NCBI GenBank assembly: GCA_026929865.2
Contig: CM049402.1
Location: 27,045,001-27,109,000 of the forward strand
Length of the DNA stretch: 64,000 bases
Direction: 5' to 3'
Source of the DNA: Hyperoplus lanceolatus
Taxonomy: Eukaryota; Chordata; Actinopteri; Uranoscopiformes; Ammodytidae
Under the pieces are notes generated by a model. It saw only the letters and a program-made list of their open reading frames with translations, was not told the origin of the DNA and ran no database searches. The position numbers were made by a program, and so were the translations under genes. This document shows positions 24,580 through 39,983 of this stretch, one piece after another (position 1 is the stretch's first letter; the number at the start of each line of letters is the position of its first letter).

Positions 24580-24784
24580 ATGGAGGGTGGAGATTTTGAG
24601 TATTTAGTAAAAAATTATTTTACCAAACTGCCAATTGAGGAGCCATTAAAAATCAAATCTGACGGCAGGCCAATGCCTGTGGAGAGAAAGAAGTGTATCG
24701 CACTTTCAGGGAGGAGAACTATGTCCGCACCGAGTGGCTAGCTGGTAGCGGCAATCTTCAGCTAATGGCCTTCCTCTACAAATA
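24580..24784 (+). pseudogene. hAT transposase zf-TTF-type N-terminal fragment
   Basis: Starting at an ATG at 24580, the frame reads DFEYLVKNYFTKLPIEEP and KIKSDGRPMP, then loses one base near 24689 and continues as FREENYVRTEWLAGSG in the next frame. This order (DGRP, then FxxxxYxxxxWL) resembles the N-terminal zf-TTF region of hAT/ZMYM1-like transposases. It ends next to GTGAGT at about 24785, a good splice donor, so this may be a first exon. The cysteines expected downstream are absent, and no later exon was found. Confidence 0.5.
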
Positions 24785-25394
24785 GTGAGTAAAATACACA
24801 CCCACACTGTTCCCTTTACTGTCCATTTAGCTATATGTTATGTTTTGTGTTATTTTATTGCTAATTGTGCCTTGATTAAGTTGCATTGGTATCCACTGAA
24901 GTTGTTCTGGGTTGTCTTAAGTAGTGTTGTATAATGAACATTTGGCCTAGTTCTTAAACAAAAAGGATGTATAGAAAGTATGTGCGCATGTCAAGCACCT
25001 AACTGATTGTGAGAGTCGTGTCTCACGTGAACGTGAAACTTAAAATAGCCTATAAAACGCCCCCTAATTATATTGTGAATGAATTCGAATCTGCATTGGG
25101 CATTAAGCGGCTATAGTTGTGCATTCCGGTCGGGGTGGGGGGTGCATTTATAGTACAATGTATAATTTAATAAAACGATTTGGAGGTGTGTGAGTGAGAG
25201 AGAGAGCGAACGAGCGGTGTCGGACAGATTACAGGCGTGTGCGAGTCCTGGTAAAGTGACCAGGTGCTATAATAGCTCTTGTAGTTACATTAACCCTCCT
25301 GTTATGTTCCGGGTCAAATTGACCCGTTTCAAAGTTTGAAGATCTAGGAAAAAATAGTTAAAAGTATTTTTTCAGTATGAAACTTCTTCTGCTT

Positions 25395-25701
25395 GCCTTA
25401 ATTAGGGTAATCAACGTTGAAAGGAGCCAGTTGAGGTGGTTCGGGCATCTGGTAAGGATGCCCCCAGGGCGCCTCCCTAGGGAGGTGTTCCAGGAGCGTC
25501 CAGCTGGGAGGAGGCCTCGGGAAGACCCAGGACTAGGTGGAGAGATTATATTTCCACGATGGCCTGGGAACGCCTCGGGATCCCCCAGTCAGAGCTGGTT
25601 GAAGTGGCCCGGAAAAGAGAAGTTTGGGGTTCCCTGCTCAAGCTGCTGTCCCCGCGACCCGATTTCGGATAAGCGGTTGAAGATGATGATGATGATGAAC
25701 A
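25395..25701 (+). mobile_element. Rex3/RTE-like LINE 3' end
   Basis: A 5'-truncated fragment encoding the C-terminal tail of an RTE-clade ORF2 (SQLRWFGHLVRMPPGRLP, GRRPRE), followed by a (GATG)-type tail at 25680-25699. The protein tail and tail repeat fit teleost Rex3. It lies inside the left part of the piggyBac-like element, so it inserted later. Several frameshifts follow the first 40 codons. Confidence 0.8.
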
Positions 25702-25873
25702 TATAATATGAAAATCATCATCTCACACATTTGCAACCACCCCCTGCATGTTTATTTCACATAGATACTGTTCGGGTCAATTTGACCCGGCAGTAAAACT
25801 GGAGGTAAAAGGTTGTCAGAAATGTAAGACTATTTCTTTCTTTACAACTGTGAGACATATTTCACCCAAATCT

Positions 25874-25876
<3 letters not shown>

Positions 25877-25910
<34 letters not shown>

Positions 25911-25921
25911 ACGCCCACGCA

Positions 25922-25974
<53 letters not shown>
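25877..25974. repeat. (CA)n microsatellite
   Basis: A CA run with CG and CC interruptions, inside the piggyBac-like element. Confidence 0.97.
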
Positions 25975-25978
<4 letters not shown>

Positions 25979-26133
25979 GCAAGTGTTATGACTTTTGACG
26001 GGAACCATTTATGTTCCCTTGGGAAAACTCCACCCACATTCAGTGGACACTCAACAGGGGAGGGGCAAAACATATAAAATATTATCTGCATGGGAGTCCT
26101 ACCAACATTACACTGTCAGGCAGACCTTTACAA

Positions 26134-27060
26134 AATGAGAAGCAGAAGCAAAAGGATGACAGTCCAGGAGGCTCTGGAAGTCATCATTGATCATGACAGT
26201 GAAATAGAGGAGGATGTATCTTGAGCTAAATTCTGATTCTAATGATTCTGATTTTGAACCAGATGAGGGAATTGCTATTCCTATTCCTCCAAGCAAGACA
26301 TTCATGTCAACAAATTGTGAAATTCATCCCCAAATATGCGTCAGGCAAACCTGTCTGCAGAAAACATACAGGTGAACCTCATATAATTAGAATATCATGG
26401 AAAATTAATTGGAATTGAGGCAACAAGTCATGCAAAATGGACCCAAACCAAGTACCGAGTACACATGCATGATTATACTTTATAGAGGGCTGAAATTTTT
26501 GTATTAAAAATCCCTTTTTTTATTGATTTCATGTTATATTCAAATTTCCTAAGATTTTAAATTTGGGGTTTTCATAAGCAGTGTAAACCATAATAATGTA
26601 AATTATAACAAATAAAGGCTTTGAATATCTCACCTTTCATGTAATGGGTCTATATATTATATTACTTTCACCTTTTGAGTCAAATTACTGAAATAAATGA
26701 ACTTTTGCACGATATTCGAATTTTTCGAGTTTCACCTTAATGACAGTGCCAGGGCCCACTAGGATGGAACTGACTCGTGTGACTGACATCAAGTCAGCTT
26801 TTGAGCTGGTCATGCCAGATTCAATACAGGAAATCATTCTGGAAATGACTAATCTAGAAGGGAGGTGTGTTTTTGGGGAAAAGTGGAAGGAGCTGGACAA
26901 AACACATTTAGATGCGTATTTGGGGCTCCTCATCCTGGCTGGGGTCGAAGGATGAATTGACAGCAAGTATGTGGGATGCAGAGACAGGCAGGGCTATATT
27001 TCAAGCCACAATGTCTCTGGAGACGTTTCACATTTTCTCCAGTGTTTCAAAAGTAATAAA
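26134..27060 (+). pseudogene. piggyBac transposase remnant
   Basis: The ATG at 26134 opens MRSRSKRMTVQEALEVI and an acidic stretch, EIEEDV, typical of the N-terminus of piggyBac transposases. A frameshift near 26220 leads to SDSNDSDFEPDEG. A MITE interrupts at 26370-26737. The frame resumes with VTDIKSAFELVMPD, EKWKELDKTHLDAYLG and LLILAGV, the start of the DDE_Tnp_1_7 domain. After a further frameshift (SLETFHIFS) the coding sequence ends near 27050. The three catalytic aspartates lie downstream in intact proteins and are missing here. Confidence 0.8.
26370..26737. mobile_element. Tc1-type MITE in the piggyBac element
   Basis: A 368-bp insertion. The left end reads AGGTGAACCTCATATAATTA and the right end, on the reverse strand, AGGTGAAACTCGAAAAATTC; GAATATC follows in both. 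TA follows the right end. The interior is AT-rich and non-coding. It resembles Tc1/mariner-derived teleost MITEs and cleanly splits the piggyBac transposase frame. Confidence 0.75.
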
Positions 27061-27512
27061 GTGGTGAAACATTACAAAAAAGTTTGAACATGTATTTTTT
27101 TATGAAAAACGAGTGAATTATCCTTATTGAACCATTGCCTGTTAGAGGTAAGGAACACCATTGCACTAAATATTGATAGAATAGTTAGTAATGGAGTTGG
27201 TAATGACATGTGCACACTGCTTGTTAGGATTATTTTTGGTTTAGGACATCTTTTGGAGATTTAAACATGCCCCGGGTCAAATTGACCCGGAACACCATTG
27301 CTGTTCCTGACAAATGAACATAACAGGCGGGTTAAATACAAGCTGCGACGCCTACTCTTTTCTGTCCCCCACCTTCCAATAAACATGTAGATTAAAGGTG
27401 TTGTCTCACTTGGCTTCCTCAAAAAAAATCCCCACGCCACGCCACTGGTCTGAAGTCCTTTGTCTTTGTCAAGCCATGGGGAACATTCGGCTACTACAGT
27501 ACACAAAATTGT

Positions 27513-27872
27513 AGTACCTACTACATAGATATGCGTTACTAACTACATAGGTTTTTTTTTTGTGTTACCTACTACATAGGGGTTTTTTTGTGCTACCTAA
27601 CACATAGGTTTTTTTTTGGTGTGTTACCTACTACATAAGTTTATTTTTTTGTGCTACCTAACACATAGGTTTTTTTTGTGTTACCTACTACATAGGGTTT
27701 TTTTTTCGTGTGCTACCTAACACAGGTTTGTTTTTTGTGCTACCTAACACATAGGGGTTTTTTTTTTGGTGTGTTACCTACTACATAAGTTTTTTGTGTG
27801 CTACCTAACACATAGGGGTTTTTTTTTGTGCTACCTAACACATAGGGTTTTTTTATGCTACCTAACACATAG
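27513..27872. repeat. Minisatellite with T-tract and CTACCTA units
   Basis: About 13 tandem units of roughly 25-34 bp. Each is a poly-T tract of variable length, then GTG and either TTACCTACTACATAGG or CTACCTAACACATAGG. The two variants partly alternate. Confidence 0.92.
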
Positions 27873-27998
27873 ATATCCACAGATGCATGACAGCAGTCAT
27901 CCATTCATGTGCTGTCAATGACGCCTTTCAATCACTTCTCACTGTCTTACTTGCTTTCCAGCTGTCTCCTTTCTCTCCTTTAGTCTTTTTTTCTGCTG

Positions 27999-30045
<2,047 letters not shown>

Positions 30046-30340
30046 AAGCAAATGGTGGAATAAGCTCTCCATTGACATCAGGACAGCGGAAAGTCTAGAC
30101 ATTGTCCTTAAAACACATGTCTTCCGACTGCAGCCTGGCTAAGAAGATGATGATGGTTTAAAAAATAAATAAATAAATTGTACTTAGATGCTGCACTTAT
30201 CTGTAGCACTTAGTTTGGATTATTTGAAGCTAATGAATTTCCATGATTCTTGCTCTTCTGGGTTTGTACCCTCATGTTTGAATGCACTTATAGGAGGTTG
30301 CTTTAGATAAAAGTGTCAGCTAAATTAAATGAAATGGACT
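30046..30340 (+). mobile_element. LINE 3' end fragment
   Basis: Encodes a LINE ORF2 C-terminus (WNKLSIDIRTAESLDIVLK, then a stop) and continues into a 3' region with TTGCTTTAGATAAAAGTGTC AGCTAAAT and an AAATGAAATG tail. This tail form is common at teleost LINE ends. The clade is likely L2/CR1-related. 5'-truncated. Confidence 0.65.
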
Positions 30341-31689
30341 TGAAAAAGAAAAGGACTCATTTTCCAAACAATTAAGAAATTCCTTTGAAGGCTTTCAGTG
30401 AGTTTTTAGTTGAATGTTTTTCTCTGTTTTTTAAAAAAAATATCTCGAATCAATCAGTGAAATCACAGGGTTGACCGATTGTTGTTCTGGGGTCAGTTGT
30501 AGAGCCTATTTCCTGTAAGCCTGACCTGTACATGCATCCACTGAGCCTGACAATGCTGACAACTTCCCCTCCTTGTATTTGAATGAGATGGTCTATAGGT
30601 ACAGACTGTGTCAAATGTTTTACTTCCAAAGAAAAAGTATTTAATTAAAATGTGACCTTTTCCCACCAGCTCTGCTGCTTCCTGCCCAAGGGACAATGTA
30701 CTGTTGCTGCACAGTTCTCTTACAGCAGTTCTATTAGAAACCTGCTTGAAACAGAGGGTGCCTCTGGCCTGTTGAGCTGTCAGCTATCTCACCTGCAGTT
30801 TGAGCAGAATCCATGGCAGAAACAGTTATGGTGGGCTCTTTGTGCTCTCTGCTGCGCTATTTGGTTGTATATAAAATTCTCTTTCAAATAATAATAATAT
30901 ATGTACAGTATGATTGAGGGATTTAAAAGCATCAACCCCAAGAGCAGTACAATGAATAACCCAATAAGTTGTGACCCCCCCACCCCTTTTCCTCCAAGTA
31001 CCCCTCACTGCAAGATGCTTGACTGGGTGGGGCTACATAATGTACCTACTGCCACCTAGAAAGATTGTATTTGGGAACCAGGAAAGCAATAATCGAGAAT
31101 CTCTAAGATGGAAATCAGTTTTTAATCATTCACCTTAATGATTTAAATTAGAGGCATGCTTTATCTTCCCTTCCTGAGCTTTCTTCTATTTATTATCCAT
31201 TAAGGTTTTTTTAGTGTGTGTGAAGGGGGGGGGGGGGGGCATTTCCCAATCTCAATAAAGGGTCCGAGGATAGAGGGTGCTCTATGCTCTACAAACTGTT
31301 AAGCCCCTTGATTTGTCACATCGGGCAAATATACTGTAAGTCAAATTGACTTGACTTTAATTAAAAAGATAATGATTAATATTGTTATAAAAAGTAATTA
31401 AACTAGCAAGAATCTCATTTCAAAATGTAAAAAGTTGCTGATTTGCTACAAATTGTTAAATATCTACATGTTAATCAAAGTAATTGATTATTAAGTTTTT
31501 TTATGACCGCTAACACATGCACGTCATTAAGATTTTTTCTCCCCTGGTGCTCAGGAGGGGCTTGACCAATACATGAGGGTTGCTAAGAACTTTATGGTGA
31601 AGTGCTCCTTTTCCTTTCAATAAAAGCAGCTGACACTTAGGTGCAATTAAAGTAAGAGTCAACGCCTGTTGTCAATATCACTTTCTGTG
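30341..31689. other. Unassigned stretch
   Basis: Contains a G-run at 31226-31239. No gene recognised. Confidence 0.5.
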
Positions 31690-31858
31690 GGCACTCGTGG
31701 TGTAGTGGTTAGAGCGCCCGCCTGTAGAGGCTCAGTCCTCAGAAGCAGCAGACCACAGGTTTGGGTGGTCATTCTCTGCATGTCATTCCTCTCTCTGCCC
31801 CATTCCACCTCTGACTTTTCAAACTGTCAAATAAAGCATAAAAATGCCCAAAAATAAT
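31690..31858 (+). mobile_element. tRNA-derived SINE (same family as 13.96 kb)
   Basis: The head reads GGTGTAGTGGTTAGAGCGCC (A-box) and is better preserved than in the 13.96-kb copy, but its B-box is degraded (ACAGGTTTGGGT). The body and the AAATAAAGCATAAA tail match that copy. Confidence 0.8.
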
Positions 31859-32167
31859 CATTACAAAAAAAAACTGACTTCACCTTTAAGGCACATAAGT
31901 ATTGAGAAAAACATCAAATGCTCGGGCGCTGTCCAAGGTGCTGAACTTTTTCAGCAATAAACCTAAGACAAATCCAACAGCAATGTGATTAACAGTAGGC
32001 TACCAAAACCTGGTGTGTCAGAGCGAGGACAAAAAAATCTGAATCCTCCAAGGCTAAATAATGTTTTTACAGAAGAGCCTGAAAAGATACAGACTGAATT
32101 ATAAAATAGCAGCCAATGGCTGGTTTGAGATTATTAGTTTTATGCAGAGCAGTGCATATTACGGTGC

Positions 32168-32456
32168 ACAGGCGGCGGCAGTGGCGAAGTCGGTAGGGAG
32201 ATCGCCTCTGGAGTGCAGGGTCGGAGGTTCGATCCCCCGCCTACCCGCCACATGTCGAAGTGTCCCTGAGCAAGACACTGAACCCCAAATTGCTCCCGAT
32301 GGTTCACAGAGCGCCTTGCATGGCAGCTTCTACCATCGGTGTATGAGTGTGTGTATGAATGGGTGAATGTGGTAAGATATGTAAAGCGCTTTGGGGCTGA
32401 GAAAATCGGCCAGAAAGCGCTATTTAAGTCAAGTCCATTTACCATTTACCATTACA
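32168..32456 (+). mobile_element. tRNA-derived SINE with L2-like tail
   Basis: A tRNA-like head with B-box GGTTCGATCCC (32226-32236), then a central block with GTGTCCCTGAGCAAGACACT. The 3' end reads AAAGCGCTTTGGGGCTGAG and AAAGCGCTATTTAAGTC, close in form to the L2-like LINE ends at 9.9 and 45.07 kb. It closes with TTTACCATTTACCATT. Confidence 0.8.
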
Positions 32457-33372
<916 letters not shown>

Positions 33373-33869
33373 GCGGCTTCATGCATTCTATCCCAGAGCC
33401 AGCAATTTCCTGCAGCAGGATGCTGTCAGTCAGTCTGATGGAGACAAACAATTATTTTCAATTTTCACATTTAGCTCCTTCCAGCATCAAAGTCTTATTT
33501 GTTTGTTTGCTGTTGTTGTCGTTTTTACAGTCTTAAGTTGTCATCACTCATTTCATTTCACCACCAACCATCTCCGTATTGTTCCAGACATATAATGGCT
33601 ATTTGTGATCATTAAAAGATGCAAACGTATATGTTTAGTCATACCCTCTGTGAGCCATTTCCCGTCTGTATTGTTGCATTTGTAAGCGGGACCAAAAAAG
33701 GTTACTGCTTTTTCTTCTTTTTCTTTTTCGACAAAGACATAAACACATTTTCTTATGAAAGTTTGCATCCTCTGACTTTGATCTGCATTTCCCACTTTGT
33801 GAATTTTGACATAATGAAAGGACTATGTTTGCTGCCCACGCCACATTACACTGTTGGCTTCCTGCTTTG

Positions 33870-33871
<2 letters not shown>

Positions 33872-33937
<66 letters not shown>
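33872..33937. repeat. (GT)n microsatellite
   Basis: About 33 GT units. Confidence 0.98.
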
Positions 33938-33942
<5 letters not shown>

Positions 33943-33999
33943 CATGTGTGTGTTGAGCCCTGAGTGTCTGAATTTAGCTCAGTTATTAGCTGAGACAAC

Positions 34000-34016
34000 A
34001 GTGCCCCCTGCAGACC
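34000..34016 (-). promoter_or_regulatory. CTCF-like motif
   Basis: On the reverse strand, TCTGCAGGGGGCACT; shares CTGCAGGGGGCACTG with the site near 211. Confidence 0.3.
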
Positions 34017-34593
34017 AAACTGACAGTATTATTTCTTCCGGCAGTCACGGCATAGTGTGTGAACTATCCCCCTGTATGCTGTCTCACCTCTCGCTGTCTC
34101 TGCTCTTGCTGTCTTATCACATTTGGGAGCCAGAAAGAGTCATGAAAGATAAAGCGCTATACTGTACGCACTTGAAAAGAACCTGTGTGCTTTGATGCTA
34201 GAGAATAGAAGAGGCTGAGAGGAGTGGCAGGTGTATGGGTTGTACTTATGGATATTTTCTTTCGGGCTGACCAAAGGCCACTCAAAAACATTGTCAGCAA
34301 CGGACACTTATCAGTCCATTGGTGATGCAATTCCCCACTGGTGGAAAATATGGCAGTTTGAGGTTAATCTGCTCAACATCAGGTCCGAAATCTCCATCTT
34401 TCTAAGATTGAGAGACCAGTTAAGGATCACAGGGATACTTGTTCTCCCTGCACTAGAGTTGGATTTTTTTTCCACAATTTTCTATACAGTACTTTTTGCT
34501 TGTGGAGGCCTGTTTGGTTCCCTGCTTAACCGAGAAAGTCATGTCATCAAACATGGTTACATGCTTGCAGGACACAAATAAGTATTTTATATA

Positions 34594-34720
34594 TTAAAGG
34601 TGCTACGAGGAACTTTTCAATATTTCTGAAACAGTCTGATTTTTCCTCTGATGATCATAAACTACATGTAACAGCAACCGAGACCATCGGTGCAAAGAAT
34701 GGGTTATCAATGGTTTACTT
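34594..34720. mobile_element. One end of a TTAAAGG-type MITE
   Basis: TTAAAGGTGCTACGAGGAAC at 34594 resembles the termini of the element at 45244-46176 (TTAAAGCGGCTACGAGTAA). The matching right end was not found, so this is a fragment. The right boundary given is approximate. Confidence 0.45.
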
Positions 34721-35778
34721 TAATCTATCTTGAAAAGAACCAGAGGTCAGATAATTGTTGAAATGTGCCTAACAATGTGGAAATACTAAGATGCAGGAGG
34801 ATGTCTTTATAAGAGTGAGGTTTTAATGGGGTGAAACTTGGTAAAAGAGGCTGAATTAACATGGGGATTTACGGGTCGGGCTGGATTTATGACCTGATAT
34901 ATTCCACCTCATTTACAATATGAGCAAGACATTAGGTGCAGGAGAGGAGGTGGAAGTACCATTTATGACCATATTTACAGAGAATTTTGAATTGTGTGTT
35001 TTTGTTTTTTTGATTTGGTAACTTATCAGAATACAATTAAGATGATCTTGCATCCTTAATTGCTATCTGAGCATTATGGTATGTGCTGTTTGAGACTTGT
35101 TGACCTTCCACAGTCATTCAGAGTGCAGGGGATTTTAAGGGGTTTGAGTGTGGTCATTCCACCAGGGATGGTTTTTTGATTTTTCTTTCCCAGTGTTAAA
35201 CGCTGCGATTAGGTCGAGGATGGATGGGCACTGATCATTAAATGAATTTAACTGTGCATTTGGATTTAGAGGAGATATAGTGGAATAAAAGCTTGATGAA
35301 TTAAAAGCATCACCAATTTTAACTTCAGAACCACCATTGAGAATGGAAGAGTGTGTTGTAGGGTAGGACTAGGAAGGGGGAGGCTGTAGTGGAATGTCAA
35401 AAGGGCATGCTGTGTAACATGCATGTGTAATGATGGACAGGGTGGAGGTCAAGATATACTAGAACATGCCAAAACACAGGCATAAGTCCTAGCCCTCATT
35501 TAAAAGGCTAATATCAAGTTCAAAACTTTCCACTGTTGCTGGAACTAAAGTAAGTCGGAGAGTCATATATTTGCATCCATTAGTGTCACTATCTTAGTGC
35601 AGCACAAGTGAGGTGAAGGATGATATTGAGTAAGATAAGTTATATCAAGAGTCACCATGATTCATTACAGTTTAGAATTCAACAGCTGCAGACTCAGTCC
35701 GCCTATCATGACGCTTCAGTGATGAAGTGTGGAGGAGCCCATGGTTCCGTCTGACCCGTTCGCCATTTCCCATCATCC
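34721..35778. other. Unassigned stretch
   Basis: No gene or element recognised. Confidence 0.5.
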
Positions 35779-35798
35779 CTCACACACACACACACACA

Positions 35799-35829
<31 letters not shown>
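35779..35829. repeat. (CA)n microsatellite
   Basis: About 25 CA units with one CT interruption. Confidence 0.97.
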
Positions 35830-36929
<1,100 letters not shown>

Positions 36930-37581
36930 TATTTTGATCAGATCAGCCCACTCTTAAACGCAACCCTAAACTCCTGAATATGCACTTGTTTTGTCAGTCT
37001 CTAAAATATTTTATGAGCATCATGAATCTTTTGAGTATCTCATGTTGTTGCACACTCTCCCTATCCAGACGAATGTCACAAATCAATCCTGCCTTTCTTT
37101 ATCACCATGACTCATTGCTATCCTCCTTCCCTCCCTCCCTCCCTCTCTCCGCTGACACAGTCTCAAAGATGCTCCTCCACTGCTTCAGCCGTCCATCCAT
37201 CCATCTCCTCCCTCTCTCTCTCTATCTCTCTCTCTAGATGAGTGCAATTCTTCAGCTCTGTGTGGAAATGACTATTCATCATTACTATTGACGTTCTCAT
37301 CATGGCAGCTGTCATCAGGAATGGAGAGGCAGCCTCTGGAGTTCCTTCAGTCAAATTCACTTAGGCAGCGGCTGTCCATGTCGAGCTGTCCAATATTTTA
37401 CTGACACCCACTCCTGATACTTCAGAGTGTGTACTTCTCTGCAGTACGATTAAGACACAATTAAAATGCAAAAAATATATCAATCAATAGTTTTTCTTCA
37501 ACAAAATAGCTTTCGGAAGCTATTTTGATGTTCTGAAGATGACTGAAACACCACGGTGATATGTTAAGTGAGAGAGTAAAA
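36930..37581. other. Unassigned stretch with CCTT and TC tracts
   Basis: CCCT/CCTT runs at 37118-37146 and a TC tract at 37211-37235. No gene. Confidence 0.5.
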
Positions 37582-37589
37582 GTCTAGAC

Positions 37590-38635
37590 CAGGGGTGTCA
37601 AACTCTGGCCCGCGGGCCAAATCTGGCCCGTTTCAATATTTAATCTGGCCCGCGAACCAATTCGGCAATTCCATTAAATTCGGCCCATGGAAAAAAAAAA
37701 TATATGATTTTTTTATTTATTTTTTTCTCTCATGCGGAGCCTGTGCCATATCCGCACGTCGCACACGCTCCCAACCGTTAGGACACTCGCACAGCTTACC
37801 ACTAGGAATGTCTGCTGAAAGTTCCACAGCTCAGGATTTTAAGCCATGAATTGATGAACTTGCATTGAAGAAAAGATGTCAGTTTTGTAATGGCTGTAAA
37901 TAGGCCAATCTATGTGGCTAAATAGCATGCTAATAGGATGATTGATTGTGTCAACTATCTAAGGATGAATGCTAACATTATCTGGTTTCTAACTTTTGCC
38001 TCAAGTTACAATATAGCTCACTAGCTAACGTTAGATAGCCGCTGATAGCCCACCCCTTTCATTTCCAATGGTGGCTTTGCATTTCATTACCAATGTAAAT
38101 TGTCATAAATAGTTAACACTGGTGCTGGGTCATGATTCCTATAAAAAAAAAAAAAAAAAAAAAAAAAAACGTGATGTGTTTTGAAAGTGCAGAAAGTTTT
38201 GAAAAATCCAAGAGAAAACATATTGTCGCTCAATCCAGGATGCCTGAGAGCCTTACTGCATTATAGTCCTTTATAATTGTTTCACCAGGAACCTGAATGT
38301 TGTCTTTTCCTTTACAAAAATAAAGACATTTCTACCATAAATTGATGCAGAAAAGGCACAGAAAACAGAAACATCTACCAGAATACAGGAAATTAAGTGT
38401 ATGACGCACAAACATTTCTGGGGGAGCACCCCCATACCCCCCACCTATAATTTGTCCCCCAAAATATGTAAACGAAACCTAGCCTATGCCCCGTATGTAC
38501 GCAGGTTATATACCTAGATATGTTGTTTGATTTTTGGAATAAAAAGAAGGCATGTCAGTAAGCGACATGTCTGGCCCTTCTTGTGATTATCATGTCGTAA
38601 TTCGGCCCTTTGTGAAAATGAGTTTGACACCCCTG
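37590..38635. mobile_element. Non-autonomous hAT element (copy 2 of family)
   Basis: A 1046-bp element with a perfect 8-bp duplication, GTCTAGAC, at 37582-37589 and 38636-38643. The inverted ends CAGGGGTGTCAAACTC / GAGTTTGACACCCCTG are exact. The left 270 bp match the element at 20359; the right half instead resembles the interior of the hAT at 7036-8214 (CAGGAAATTAAGTGT and a CTGGGGG-CCCC block). An A-run of about 27 bases lies at 38143-38169. No transposase frame. Confidence 0.93.
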
Positions 38636-38643
38636 GTCTAGAC

Positions 38644-39402
38644 TGTCAAAGACCTATTTACTCCTGAATACATGTGTCACTTGCAGCCTTTAGCATTATT
38701 TCCCTGCACAGTCCAGACCTGCGTACAATATTTTCAATTGTGTGCATCCTTGAAGCCTATAAGTCTGAGACCAGCTAATCAAAACAGTGTTCTTTTGAAC
38801 CCCTTAAGGTCAACGATTACATACTGTACTTCTGTTGCAGCTTCTGTTAGACAAAGCAGAGTTTTTTTGTTTTCACCATCATGCATCATTCCAAATGAAT
38901 TGACTATACAGTATCATATGAAAACATACATCAGTGTGGTATGTGAATGTATGTCAAGAAGTTTAGGAAGTAGTAGCCTACAATGATTGTCTGCAAATAA
39001 AGGGTCTATACAGCAACACTTTCCCTACACTACAATGCTGCCTCTGATTTTCTCGAGCTGTCGAGCTACTTGGCTCGTGTATTTATTTAATCGTGTGCCT
39101 AATTTGCCTGAGACGAGTTTAAACAATGTTCATCTAACTCGTTAAGGAACGTTTGCAAGTCAAGCTGTGGCAGCAGTAAGTGCTGTCCATGCAAACACAA
39201 CACAAGCCTGTGACTGCAAAGTGTGTGTGGAACCCCGGGCCGACATCGGCACGTCTCGGAGAAGCTTTATAATTGGAGTTTCTCTGCTCTGATCTGAGAG
39301 TGTGAGTAGTCCTCTGACTCTACTGCTGAATATGGACCATGTCTTTCTGAAAGCTCAAAGCAGCCCTTTTCAAAGGACTGTATATTCACTTCAGAGAAAT
39401 AG

Positions 39403-39403
<1 letters not shown>
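38644..39403. other. Unassigned stretch
   Basis: No gene or element recognised. Confidence 0.5.

Positions 39404-39489
<86 letters not shown>
39404..39489. repeat. (AAAG)n microsatellite
   Basis: About 21 tetranucleotide units. Confidence 0.98.
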
Positions 39490-39600
39490 GGTGGAAGTGT
39501 GATTTTTACTACACAGTGTAATGATGGTATACACTGCACGAGCATATAGCAACTCTAAACATTTTGACTGTTAGGCAGACATTAGCTTGGGAAGCTGCAG

Positions 39601-39616
39601 CACCCCCTGCTGGCCA
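39601..39616 (-). promoter_or_regulatory. CTCF-like motif
   Basis: Reverse strand TGGCCAGCAGGGGGTG is the best CTCF-core match in the window. It lies in unique sequence outside any element that I recognise. Sequence alone does not show binding. Confidence 0.45.
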
Positions 39617-39983
39617 TGGTAAACACAGTTTCCTGAATGGTACTAAATCCAAGTTTACTTTGCTTCAACATTGTCATATTACCATTATTAATCTTACCTA
39701 GGATACTGCTTGCTGCTTTCCTACTGTGCAGATGCCTTTCTGCTTGCTCTCTCCTCCTCTTGCACTTTTTGCTTACATTCTTATTTTTCCTCGATAATAC
39801 ATTTAGCAGCAGGTCCTGGATACATACAAATCAAAGGGACTGTAATTTATTTTTATTTTTATAGATACTACAAGCATTTTTGAACACTTTTATGACCTTC
39901 TCAATAGAACGTGAGGGGGGGCCTAACAACAGGACAAGCCTGTGGTGACTGGAAGCGAGGCGCTCAAGCTAATTAGCAGCAAG

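Larger units (their letters stand above)
25294..27331 (+). mobile_element. piggyBac-like element, internally deleted
   Basis: Bounded by TTAA on both sides (25290-25293 and 27332-27335), with inverted ends CCCTCCTGTTATG and CATAACAGGCGGG. Just inside each end is a near-palindrome around GGGTCAAATTGACCCG; a further copy lies at about 25775. The interior holds fragments of a piggyBac transposase and nested insertions: a Rex3-like LINE end, a (CA)n tract and a Tc1-type MITE. TTAA specificity and the DDE_Tnp_1_7-type protein fragment support the family. The catalytic core is gone. Confidence 0.88.

Noticed and set aside
27513-27872. Spaced direct repeats reminiscent of a CRISPR array
   Set aside because: The spacers are T-runs, not unique sequences, and the genome is eukaryotic.
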